In this document: one piece after another, positions 14,438-25,454 of the stretch
Layout: every line of letters begins with the position of its first letter
How positions within the stretch are numbered: position 1 is the first letter of the stretch
From: Pleodorina starrii
Taxonomy: Eukaryota > Chlorophyta > Chlorophyceae > Chlamydomonadales > Volvocaceae
Length of the DNA: 64,000 nucleotides
Direction: 5' to 3'
Assembly: GCA_030267565.1 (NCBI GenBank)
Contig: BRXU01000071.1
Location: 1 to 64,000 of the forward strand
Program-made: the position numbers and the translations under genes
Notes under the pieces: model-generated
What the model saw: the letters and a program-made list of their open reading frames with translations, nothing else
The model's database searches: none
Told to the model about the DNA's origin: nothing

Positions 14438-14692
14438 GAAGACCTACCGTTTGGTGTTGTTCATGGCTCATCGCGTGCGCGGTCGTCAAGCACATGCGTG
14501 GGCGAACAAGGAAAAACACGGTCAAGGTAAGCCGAGGCGAAAAGCAGAAGCGGTGCCCCGGTCTCAGCCACGAGCGAGGGCCAGCGCGCGCTCTGCCTAC
14601 ATGCAATGGCGAGCCACAAACGTGCGTGGTTGCGCAACCGAATCTTCGGCCAAGGCCGAATCTTGCTGGCGCAGGGTCTTGGAATCCAGAAC
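14438..14692. repeat. 255-bp interspersed segment, copy 6
   Basis: Complete copy carrying GCAACCGAATC, shared with copies 7 and 8. These three are the most similar and sit in the most recently amplified part of the array. Confidence 0.95.
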
Positions 14693-17220
14693 TGCAAGCA
14701 TTCCGTAACCTGCATCGGGAGGTAGGGGCAAGGGGAGAGGGGGGCGAAACCCAGTCAGATGACGGGGAAAGCGGTTACGGCGAAGTGCACGTGATTGCCG
14801 TACAAACGGCCGAGCGGAGGGGCCAAATTTCAAATCGCGCCGCGAACTTACCTTGCAAGCATCTCGTAACCTGCATCGGGAGGTAGGGGCAAGGGGAGAG
14901 GGGGGCGAAACCCAGTCAGATGACGGGGAAAGCGGTTACGGCGAAGTGCATGTGGATGCCGTATAAACGGCCGAGCGGAGGGGCCACATTTCAAATCGCG
15001 CCGCGAACTTACCTTGCAAGCATCTCGTAACCTGCATCGGGAGGTAGGGGCAAGGGGAGAGGGGGGCGAAACCCAGTCAGATGACGGGGAAAGCGGTTCG
15101 GAGAAGTGCATGTGGATGCCGTATAAACGGCCGAGCGGAGGGGCCACATTTCAAATCGCGCCGCAAATTTACCTTGCAAGCATCTCGTAACCTGCATCGG
15201 GAGATAGGGGCAAGGGGAGAGGGGGGCGAAATCCAGTCAGATGACGGGGAAAGCGGTTCGGAGAAGTGCACGTCATTGCCGTACAAACGGCCGAGCGGAG
15301 GGGCCACATTTCAAATCGCGCCGCGAACTTACCTTGCAAGCATTCCGTAACCTGCATCGGGAGGTAAGGGCAAGGGGAGAGGGGGGCGAAACCCAGTCCG
15401 ATGACGGGGAAAGCGGTTACGGCGAAGTGCATGTGGATGCCGTATAAACGGCCGAGAGGAGGGGCCAAATTTCCGATCGCGCCGCAAATTTACCTTGCAA
15501 GCATCTCGTAACCTGCATCGGCAGGTAGGGGCAAGGCGAGAGGGGAGCGAAACCCAGTCAGATGACGGGGAAAACGGTTACGGCGAAGTGCACGTACAAA
15601 CGGCCGAGGGGCCAGATTTCAAATCGCGCCGCGAACTTACCTTGCAAGCATTCCGTAACCTGCATCGGGAGGTAGGGGCAAGGGGAGAGGGGGGCGAAAC
15701 CCAGTCCGATGACGGGGAAAGCGGTTACGGCGAAGTGCACGTGATTGCCGTACAAACGGCCGAGGGGCCACATTTCAAATCGCGCCGCGAACTTACCTTG
15801 CAAGCATCTCGTAACCTGCATCGGGAGGTAGGGGCAAGGGGAGGGGGGGGCGAAACCCAGTCAGATGACGGGGAAAGCGGTTACGGCGAAGTGCATGTGG
15901 ATGCCGTACAAACGGCCGAGCGGAGGGGCCACATTTCAAATCGTGCCGCGAACTTACCTTGCAAGCATCCCGGTACCTGCATCGGGAGGTAGGGGCAAGG
16001 GGAGAAGGGGGCGAAATCCAGTCAGATGACGGGGAAAGCGGTTCGGAGAAGTGCACGTGGATGCCGTACAAACGGCCGAGCGGAGGGGCCAAATTTCCGA
16101 TCGCGCCGCAAATTTACCTTGCAAGCATCTCGTAACCTGCATCGGGAGGTAGGGGCAAGGGGAGAGGGGGGCGAAATCCAGTCAGATGACGGGGAAAGCG
16201 GTTACGGCGAAGTGCACGTGATTGCCGTACAAACGGCCGAGGGGCCAGATTTCAAATCGCGCCGCGAACTTACCTTGCAAGCATTCCGTAACCTGCATCG
16301 GGAGGTAGGGGCAAGGGGAGAGGGGGGCGAAACCCAGTCCGATGACGGGGAAAGCGGTTACGGCGAAGTGCACGTGATTGCCGTACAAACGGCCGAGGGG
16401 CCAGATTTCAAATCGCGCCGCGAACTTACCTTGCAAGCATTCCGTAACCTGCATCGGGAGGTAGGGGCAAGGGGAGGGGGGGGCGAAACCCAGTCAGATG
16501 ACGGGGAAAGCGGTTACGGCGAAGTGCATGTGGATGCCGTACAAACGGCCGAGCGGAGGGGCCACATTTCAAATCGCGCCGCGAACTTACCTTGCAAGCA
16601 TTCCGTAACCTGCATCGGGAGGTAAGGGCAAGGGGAGAGGGGGGCGAAACCCAGTCCGATGACGGGGAAAGCGGTTACGGCGAAGTGCACGTCATTGTCG
16701 TACAAACGGCCGAGCGGAGGGGCCACATTTCAAATCGCGCCGCAAACTTACCTTGCAAGCATCTCGTAACCTGCATCGGGAGGTAGGGGCAAGGGGAGAG
16801 GGGGGCAAAATCCAGTCAGATGACGGGGAAAGCGGTTCGGAAAAGTGCACGTGAGTGCCGTACAAACGGCCGAGCGGAGGGGCCACATTTCAAATCGCGC
16901 CGCGAACTTACCTTGCAAGCATCTCGTAACCTGCATCGGGGGGTAGGGGCAAGGGGAGAAGGGGGCGAAACCCAGTCAGATGACGGGGAAAGCGGTTCGG
17001 AGAAGTGCATGTGGATGCCGTATAAACGGCCGAGCGGAGGGGCCAAATTTCAGATCGCGCCGCAAATTTACCTTGCAAGCATCTCGTAACCTGCATCGGC
17101 AGGTAGGGGCAAGGGGAGAGGGGAGCGAAACCCAGTCAGATGACGGGGAAAACGGTTACGGCGAAGTGCACGTACAAACGGCCGAGGGGCCACATTTCAA
17201 ATCGCGCCGCAAACTTACCT

Positions 17221-17475
17221 GAAGACCTACCGTTTGGTGTTGTTCATGGCTCATCGCGTGCGCGGTCGTCAAGCACATGCGTGGGCGAACAAGGAAAAAC
17301 ACGGTCAAGGTAAGCCGAGGCGAAAAGCAGAAGCGGTGCCCCGGTCTCAGCCACGAGCGAGGGCCAGCGCGCGCTCTGCCTACATGCAATGGCGAGCCAC
17401 AAACGTGCGTGGTTGCGCAACCGAATCTTCGGCCAAGGCCGAATCTTGCTGGCGCAGGGTCTTGGAATCCAGAAC
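17221..17475. repeat. 255-bp interspersed segment, copy 7
   Basis: Complete copy, 2,783 bp from copy 6, in matching monomer context. Confidence 0.95.
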
Positions 17476-20172
17476 TGCAAGCATTCCGTAACCTGCATCG
17501 GGAGGTAGGGGCAAGGGGAGAGGGGGGCGAAACCCAGTCAGATGACGGGGAAAGCGGTTACGGCGAAGTGCACGTGATTGCCGTACAAACGGCCGAGCGG
17601 AGGGGCCAAATTTCAAATCGCGCCGCGAACTTACCTTGCAAGCATTCCGTAACCTGCATCGGGAGGTAGGGGCAAGGGGAGAGGGGGGCGAAACCCAGTC
17701 CGATGACGGGGAAAGCGGTTACGGCGAAGTGCACGTGATTGCCGTACAAACGGCCGAGGGGCCAGATTTCAAATCGCGCCGCGAACTTACCTTGCAAGCA
17801 TTCCGTAACCTGCATCGGGAGGTAGGGGCAAGGGGAGGGGGGGGCGAAACCCAGTCAGATGACGGGGAAAGCGGTTACGGCGAAGTGCATGTGGATGCCG
17901 TACAAACGGCCGAGCGGAGGGGCCACATTTCAAATCGTGCCGCGAACTTACCTTGCAAGCATCCCGGTACCTGCATCGGGAGGTAGGGGCAAGGGGAGAA
18001 GGGGGCGAAATCCAGTCAGATGACGGGGAAAGCGGTTCGGAGAAGTGCACGTGGATGCCGTACAAACGGCCGAGCGGAGGGGCCAAATTTCCGATCGCGC
18101 CACAAATTTACCTTGCAAGCATCTCGTAACCTGCATCGGGAAGTAGGGGCAAGGGGAGAGGGGGGCGAAATCCAGTCAGATGACGGGGAAAGCGGTTCGG
18201 AAAAGTGCACGTGAGTGCCGTACAAACGGCCGAGCGGAGGGGCCACATTTCAAATCGCGCCGCGAACTTACCTTGCAAGCATCTCGTAACCTGCATCGGG
18301 AGGTAGGGGCAAGGGGAGAGGGGGGCGAAACCCAGTCAGATGACGGGGAAAGCGGTTCGGAGAAGTGCACGTGATTGCCGTACAAACGGCCGAGCGGAGG
18401 GGCCAAATTTCAAATCGCGCCGCGAACTTACCTTGCAAGCATCTCGTAACCTGCATCGGGAGGTAGGGGCAAGGGGAGAGGGGGGCGAAACCCAGTCAGA
18501 TGACGGGGAAAGCGGTTACGGCGAAGTGCATGTGGATGCCGTATAAACGGCCGAGCGGAGGGGCCACATTTCAAATCGCGCCGCGAACTTACCTTGCAAG
18601 CATCTCGTAACCTGCATCGGGAGGTAGGGGCAAGGGGAGAGGGGGGCGAAACCCAGTCAGATGACGGGGAAAGCGGTTACGGCGAAGTGCACGTGATTGC
18701 CGTACAAACGGCCGAGGGGCCAGATTTCAAATCGCGCCGCGAACTTACCTTGCAAGCATTCCGTAACCTGCATCGGGAGGTAGGGGCAAGGGGAGGGGGG
18801 GGCGAAACCCAGTCAGATGACGGGGAAAGCGGTTACGGCGAAGGGCATGTGGATGCCGTACAAACGGCCGAGCGGAGGGGCCACATTTCAAATCGTGCCG
18901 CGAACTTACCTTGCAAGCATCCCGGTACCTGCATCGGGAGGTAGGGGCAAGGGGAGAAGGGGGCGAAATCCAGTCAGATGACGGGGAAAGCGGTTCGGAG
19001 AAGTGCACGTGGATGCCGTACAAACGGCCGAGCGGAGGGGCCAAATTTCCGATCGCGCCGCAAATTTACCTTGCAAGCATCTCGTAACCTGCATCGGGAG
19101 GTAGGGGCAAGGGGAGAGGGGGGCGAAATCCAGTCAGATGACGGGGAAAGCGGTTACGGCGAAGTGCACGTGATTGCCGTACAAACGGCCGAGGGGCCAG
19201 ATTTCAAATCGCGCCGCGAACTTACCTTGCAAGCATTCCGTAACCTGCATCGGGAGGTAGGGGCAAGGGGAGAGGGGGGCGAAACCCAGTCCGATGACGG
19301 GGAAAGCGGTTACGGCGAAGTGCACGTGATTGCCGTACAAACGGCCGAGGGGCCAGATTTCAAATCGCGCCGCGAACTTACCTTGCAAGCATTCCGTAAC
19401 CTGCATCGGGAGGTAGGGGCAAGGGGAGGGGGGGGCGAAACCCAGTCAGATGACGGGGAAAGCGGTTACGGCGAAGTGCATGTGGATGCCGTACAAACGG
19501 CCGAGCGGAGGGGCCACATTTCAAATCGCGCCGCGAACTTACCTTGCAAGCATTCCGTAACCTGCATCGGGAGGTAAGGGCAAGGGGAGAGGGGGGCGAA
19601 ACCCAGTCCGATGACGGGGAAAGCGGTTACGGCGAAGTGCACGTCATTGTCGTACAAACGGCCGAGCGGAGGGGCCACATTTCAAATCGCGCCGCAAACT
19701 TACCTTGCAAGCATCTCGTAACCTGCATCGGGAGGTAGGGGCAAGGGGAGAGGGGGGCAAAATCCAGTCAGATGACGGGGAAAGCGGTTCGGAAAAGTGC
19801 ACGTGAGTGCCGTACAAACGGCCGAGCGGAGGGGCCACATTTCAAATCGCGCCGCGAACTTACCTTGCAAGCATCTCGTAACCTGCATCGGGGGGTAGGG
19901 GCAAGGGGAGAAGGGGGCGAAACCCAGTCAGATGACGGGGAAAGCGGTTCGGAGAAGTGCATGTGGATGCCGTATAAACGGCCGAGCGGAGGGGCCAAAT
20001 TTCAGATCGCGCCGCAAATTTACCTTGCAAGCATCTCGTAACCTGCATCGGCAGGTAGGGGCAAGGGGAGAGGGGAGCGAAACCCAGTCAGATGACGGGG
20101 AAAACGGTTACGGCGAAGTGCACGTACAAACGGCCGAGGGGCCACATTTCAAATCGCGCCGCAAACTTACCT

Positions 20173-20427
20173 GAAGACCTACCGTTTGGTGTTGTTCATG
20201 GCTCATCGCGTGCGCGGTCGTCAAGCACATGCGTGGGCGAACAAGGAAAAACACGGTCAAGGTAAGCCGAGGCGAAAAGCAGAAGCGGTGCCCCGGTCTC
20301 AGCCACGAGCGAGGGCCAGCGCGCGCTCTGCCTACATGCAATGGCGAGCCACAAACGTGCGTGGTTGCGCAACCGAATCTTCGGCCAAGGCCGAATCTTG
20401 CTGGCGCAGGGTCTTGGAATCCAGAAC
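20173..20427. repeat. 255-bp interspersed segment, copy 8
   Basis: Complete copy, 2,952 bp from copy 7, in matching monomer context. Confidence 0.95.
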
Positions 20428-23400
20428 TGCAAGCATTCCGTAACCTGCATCGGGAGGTAGGGGCAAGGGGAGAGGGGGGCGAAACCCAGTCAGATGACGG
20501 GGAAAGCGGTTACGGCGAAGTGCACGTGATTGCCGTACAAACGGCCGAGCGGAGGGGCCAAATTTCAAATCGCGCCGCGAACTTACCTTGCAAGCATTCC
20601 GTAACCTGCATCGGGAGGTAGGGGCAAGGGGAGAGGGGGGCGAAACCCAGTCCGATGACGGGGAAAGCGGTTACGGCGAAGTGCACGTGATTGCCGTACA
20701 AACGGCCGAGGGGCCAGATTTCAAATCGCGCCGCGAACTTACCTTGCAAGCATTCCGTAACCTGCATCGGGAGGTAGGGGCAAGGGGAGGGGGGGGCGAA
20801 ACCCAGTCAGATGACGGGGAAAGCGGTTACGGCGAAGTGCATGTGGATGCCGTACAAACGGCCGAGCGGAGGGGCCACATTTCAAATCGTGCCGCGAACT
20901 TACCTTGCAAGCATCCCGGTACCTGCATCGGGAGGTAGGGGCAAGGGGAGAAGGGGGCGAAATCCAGTCAGATGACGGGGAAAGCGGTTCGGAGAAGTGC
21001 ACGTGGATGCCGTACAAACGGCCGAGCGGAGGGGCCAAATTTCCGATCGCGCCACAAATTTACCTTGCAAGCATCTCGTAACCTGCATCGGGAAGTAGGG
21101 GCAAGGGGAGAGGGGGGCGAAATCCAGTCAGATGACGGGGAAAGCGGTTCGGAAAAGTGCACGTGAGTGCCGTACAAACGGCCGAGCGGAGGGGCCACAT
21201 TTCAAATCGCGCCGCGAACTTACCTTGCAAGCATCTCGTAACCTGCATCGGGAGGTAGGGGCAAGGGGAGAGGGGGGCGAAACCCAGTCAGATGACGGGG
21301 AAAGCGGTTCGGAGAAGTGCACGTGATTGCCGTACAAACGGCCGAGCGGAGGGGCCAAATTTCAAATCGCGCCGCGAACTTACCTTGCAAGCATCTCGTA
21401 ACCTGCATCGGGAGGTAGGGGCAAGGGGAGAGGGGGGCGAAACCCAGTCAGATGACGGGGAAAGCGGTTACGGCGAAGTGCATGTGGATGCCGTATAAAC
21501 GGCCGAGCGGAGGGGCCACATTTCAAATCGCGCCGCGAACTTACCTTGCAAGCATCTCGTAACCTGCATCGGGAGGTAGGGGCAAGGGGAGAGGGGGGCG
21601 AAACCCAGTCAGATGACGGGGAAAGCGGTTCGGAGAAGTGCATGTGGATGCCGTATAAACGGCCGAGCGGAGGGGCCACATTTCAAATCGCGCCGCAAAT
21701 TTACCTTGCAAGCATCTCGTAACCTGCATCGGGAGATAGGGGCAAGGGGAGAGGGGGGCGAAATCCAGTCAGATGACGGGGAAAGCGGTTACGGCGAAGT
21801 GCACGTGATTGCCGTACAAACGGCCGAGGGGCCAGATTTCAAATCGCGCCGCGAACTTACCTTGCAAGCATTCCGTAACCTGCATCGGGAGGTAGGGGCA
21901 AGGGGAGAGGGGGGCGAAACCCAGTCCGATGACGGGGAAAGCGGTTACGGCGAAGTGCACGTGATTGCCGTACAAACGGCCGAGGGGCCACATTTCAAAT
22001 CGCGCCGCGAACTTACCTTGCAAGCATCTCGTAACCTGCATCGGGAGGTAGGGGCAAGGGGAGGGGGGGGCGAAACCCAGTCAGATGACGGGGAAAGCGG
22101 TTACGGCGAAGTGCATGTGGATGCCGTACAAACGGCCGAGCGGAGGGGCCACATTTCAAATCGTGCCGCGAACTTACCTTGCAAGCATCCCGGTACCTGC
22201 ATCGGGAGGTAGGGGCAAGGGGAGAAGGGGGCGAAATCCAGTCAGATGACGGGGAAAGCGGTTCGGAGAAGTGCACGTGGATGCCGTACAAACGGCCGAG
22301 CGGAGGGGCCAAATTTCCGATCGCGCCGCAAATTTACCTTGCAAGCATCTCGTAACCTGCATCGGGAGGTAGGGGCAAGGGGAGAGGGGGGCGAAATCCA
22401 GTCAGATGACGGGGAAAGCGGTTACGGCGAAGTGCACGTGATTGCCGTACAAACGGCCGAGGGGCCAGATTTCAAATCGCGCCGCGAACTTACCTTGCAA
22501 GCATTCCGTAACCTGCATCGGGAGGTAGGGGCAAGGGGAGAGGGGGGCGAAACCCAGTCCGATGACGGGGAAAGCGGTTACGGCGAAGTGCACGTGATTG
22601 CCGTACAAACGGCCGAGGGGCCAGATTTCAAATCGCGCCGCGAACTTACCTTGCAAGCATTCCGTAACCTGCATCGGGAGGTAGGGGCAAGGGGAGGGGG
22701 GGGCGAAACCCAGTCAGATGACGGGGAAAGCGGTTACGGCGAAGTGCATGTGGATGCCGTACAAACGGCCGAGCGGAGGGGCCACATTTCAAATCGTGCC
22801 GCGAACTTACCTTGCAAGCATCCCGGTACCTGCATCGGGAGGTAGGGGCAAGGGGAGAAGGGGGCGAAATCCAGTCAGATGACGGGGAAAGCGGTTCGGA
22901 GAAGTGCACGTGGATGCCGTACAAACGGCCGAGCGGAGGGGCCAAATTTCCGATCGCGCCACAAATTTACCTTGCAAGCATCTCGTAACCTGCATCGGGA
23001 AGTAGGGGCAAGGGGAGAGGGGGGCGAAATCCAGTCAGATGACGGGGAAAGCGGTTCGGAAAAGTGCACGTGAGTGCCGTACAAACGGCCGAGCGGAGGG
23101 GCCACATTTCAAATCGCGCCGCGAACTTACCTTGCAAGCATCTCGTAACCTGCATCGGGAGGTAGGGGCAAGGGGAGGGGGGGGCGAAACCCAGTCAGAT
23201 GACGGGGAAAGCGGTTACGGCGAAGTGCATGTGGATGCCGTACAAACGGCCGAGCGGAGGGGCCACATTTCAAATCGTGCCGCGAACTTACCTTGCAAGC
23301 ATCCCGGTACCTGCATCGGGAGGTAGGGGCAAGGGGAGAAGGGGGCGAAATCCAGTCAGATGACGGGGAAAGCGGTTCGGAGAAGTGCACGTGGATGCCG

Positions 23401-24562
23401 TACAAACGGCCGAGCGGAGGGGCCAAATTTCCGATCGCGCCGCAAATTTACCTTGCAAGCATCTCGTAACCTGCATCGGGAGGTAGGGGCAAGGGGAGAG
23501 GGGGGCGAAATCCAGTCAGATGACGGGGAAAGCGGTTACGGCGAAGTGCACGTGATTGCCGTACAAACGGCCGAGGGGCCAGATTTCAAATCGCGCCGCG
23601 AACTTACCTTGCAAGCATTCCGTAACCTGCATCGGGAGGTAGGGGCAAGGGGAGAGGGGGGCGAAACCCAGTCCGATGACGGGGAAAGCGGTTACGGCGA
23701 AGTGCACGTGATTGCCGTACAAACGGCCGAGGGGCCAGATTTCAAATCGCGCCGCGAACTTACCTTGCAAGCATTCCGTAACCTGCATCGGGAGGTAGGG
23801 GCAAGGGGAGGGGGGGGCGAAACCCAGTCAGATGACGGGGAAAGCGGTTACGGCGAAGTGCATGTGGATGCCGTACAAACGGCCGAGCGGAGGGGCCACA
23901 TTTCAAATCGTGCCGCGAACTTACCTTGCAAGCATCCCGGTACCTGCATCGGGAGGTAGGGGCAAGGGGAGAAGGGGGCGAAATCCAGTCAGATGACGGG
24001 GAAAGCGGTTCGGAGAAGTGCACGTGGATGCCGTACAAACGGCCGAGCGGAGGGGCCAAATTTCCGATCGCGCCACAAATTTACCTTGCAAGCATCTCGT
24101 AACCTGCATCGGGAAGTAGGGGCAAGGGGAGAGGGGGGCGAAATCCAGTCAGATGACGGGGAAAGCGGTTCGGAAAAGTGCACGTGAGTGCCGTACAAAC
24201 GGCCGAGCGGAGGGGCCACATTTCAAATCGCGCCGCGAACTTACCTTGCAAGCATCTCGTAACCTGCATCGGGAGGTAGGGGCAAGGGGAGAGGGGGGCG
24301 AAACCCAGTCAGATGACGGGGAAAGCGGTTCGGAGAAGTGCACGTGATTGCCGTACAAACGGCCGAGCGGAGGGGCCACATTTCAAATCGCGCCGCGAAC
24401 TTACCTTGCAAGCATCTCGTAACCTGCATCGGGAGGTAGGGGCAAGGGGAGAGGGGGGCGAAACCCAGTCAGATGACGGGGAAAGCGGTTACGGCGAAGT
24501 GCATGTGGATGCCGTACAAACGGCCGAGGGTCCACATTTCAGATCGCGCCGCAAAATTACCT

Positions 24563-24817
24563 GAAGACCTACCGTTTGGTGTTGTTCATGGCTCATCGCG
24601 TGCGCGGTCGTCAAGCACATGCGTGGGCGAACAAGGAAAAGCACGGTCAAGGTAAGCCGACGCGAAACGCAGAAGCGGTGCCCCCGTCTCAGCCACGAGC
24701 GAGGGCCAGCGCGCGCTCTGCCTACATGCAATGGCGAGCCACAAACGTGCGTGGTTGCGCACCTGAATCTTCGGCGAAGGCCGAACCTTGCTGGCGCAGG
24801 GTCTTGGAATCCAGAAC
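24563..24817. repeat. 255-bp interspersed segment, copy 9
   Basis: Complete but diverged copy near the array edge (GCCGACGCGAAACGC and GGCGAAGGCCGAACC variants). It resembles copy 1 more than the central copies, as expected if array edges escape homogenisation. Confidence 0.94.
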
Positions 24818-24973
24818 TGCAAGCATTCCGTAACCTGCATCAGGAGGTAGGGGCAAGGGGAGAGGGGGGCGAATCCCAGTCAGATGACGGGGAAAGCGGT
24901 TACGGCGAAGTGCACGTGATTGCCGTACAAACGGCCGAGGGGCCACATTTCAAATCGCGCCGAGAACTTACCT

Positions 24974-25108
24974 GAAGACCTTACGTTTGGTGCTGTTCAT
25001 GGCTCATCGCGTGCGCGGTCGTCAAGCACATGCGTGGGCGAACAAGGAAAAGCAAGGTCAAGGTTAGCCGACGCGAAAAGCAGATGCGGAGCCACGGTCT
25101 CAGCCACG
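24974..25108. repeat. 255-bp segment, truncated copy 10 at array edge
   Basis: The first ~135 bp match the other copies, with changes such as CCTTACGTTTGGTGCTG. Similarity stops after CAGCCACG, where single-copy sequence begins. This is the right boundary of the satellite array. Confidence 0.9.
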
Positions 25109-25424
25109 TGACGGCTCCGATGCCGACAGGCCCTCCGCAGTCGAAGAAGCACGGGACGGTGTCGGCCGGGGTCGGCGACGGGCCCGGCGAAGGGCACGCG
25201 GCGGGCTTTCGGCACCGCCCTGTTGCCCTTGATGCGCGACCATTCGCTCCTCGCGCGCCACCGCCTGCGCGTCCAGAGTCACCACGCCGACCGCCCTTGC
25301 GCCCCATTGCGTGCTCCCGGAGCTTAAGCCGCGGTACGACAGCGCCCGTCCTTGTCTTCATTGGCTGCACTGTAGCTGTAGCTGGCTTGATCGAGGAGTC
25401 AGCCAACAGCGCCTTGCATGGAAA

Positions 25425-25454
25425 AGCGCCAGGCAGAGGACGCTGCCTGGCGCT
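25425..25454. other. perfect 12-bp hairpin
   Basis: Arms AGCGCCAGGCAG (25,425-25,436) and CTGCCTGGCGCT (25,443-25,454) pair perfectly around a 6-nt loop, about 320 bp beyond the array edge. Confidence 0.8.

Larger units (their letters stand above)
12225..17616. repeat. ~2,783-bp tandem higher-order duplication
   Basis: Monomer series from ~12,225 to ~14,833 recurs at 15,009-17,616 with an offset of 2,784 then 2,783 bp, including one 255-bp segment per copy. A one-base change in offset partway shows a small indel after duplication. Confidence 0.8.
15860..21498. repeat. 2,952-bp tandem higher-order duplication
   Basis: Monomers from ~15,860 to ~18,546 recur 2,952 bp downstream to ~21,498 with shared private variants, such as GGGAAGTAGGGGC and GCGCCACAAATTT. 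This block overlaps the 2,783-bp duplication, so amplification happened in successive unequal exchanges. Confidence 0.8.
1..24973. repeat. satellite array, ~156-161 bp monomer
   Basis: Head-to-tail monomers fill the window from its left edge. Spacing of the GATGACGGGG block shows three main lengths: 161 bp (GGTTACGG form), 160 bp (GGTTCGG form) and 156 bp (a 5-bp deletion turning GCCGAGCGGAGGGGCC into GCCGAGGGGCC). A shorter form lacks part of GTGATTGCC. I estimate about 140 monomers. Variants mix along the array: ATCTCG, ATTCCG or ATCCCGG before the TAACCTGCATC block, AGGTAGG or AGATAGG, and CAGTCAG, CAGTTAG or CAGTCCG. Most reading frames stay open through several monomers only because the unit lacks stops; unit length is not a multiple of three, so I do not call coding genes. 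The minus strand of each monomer carries splice-like signals (see findings). The array is a candidate centromeric, pericentromeric or subtelomeric satellite; no telomere repeat is seen here. Confidence 0.97.

Noticed and set aside
1..25000. Dozens of 60-200 residue open frames on both strands
   Set aside because: They arise because the monomer lacks stops in several frames. Unit lengths of 160 and 161 shift the frame at each repeat, and the same peptides recur in all frames.
1..25000. CRISPR-like regular spacing
   Set aside because: There are no unique spacers; whole monomers repeat, and the genome is eukaryotic.
1..25000. CENP-B box in the monomer
   Set aside because: TTCGGAGAAGTGCAC matches only the first half of the box; the CGGG part is missing.
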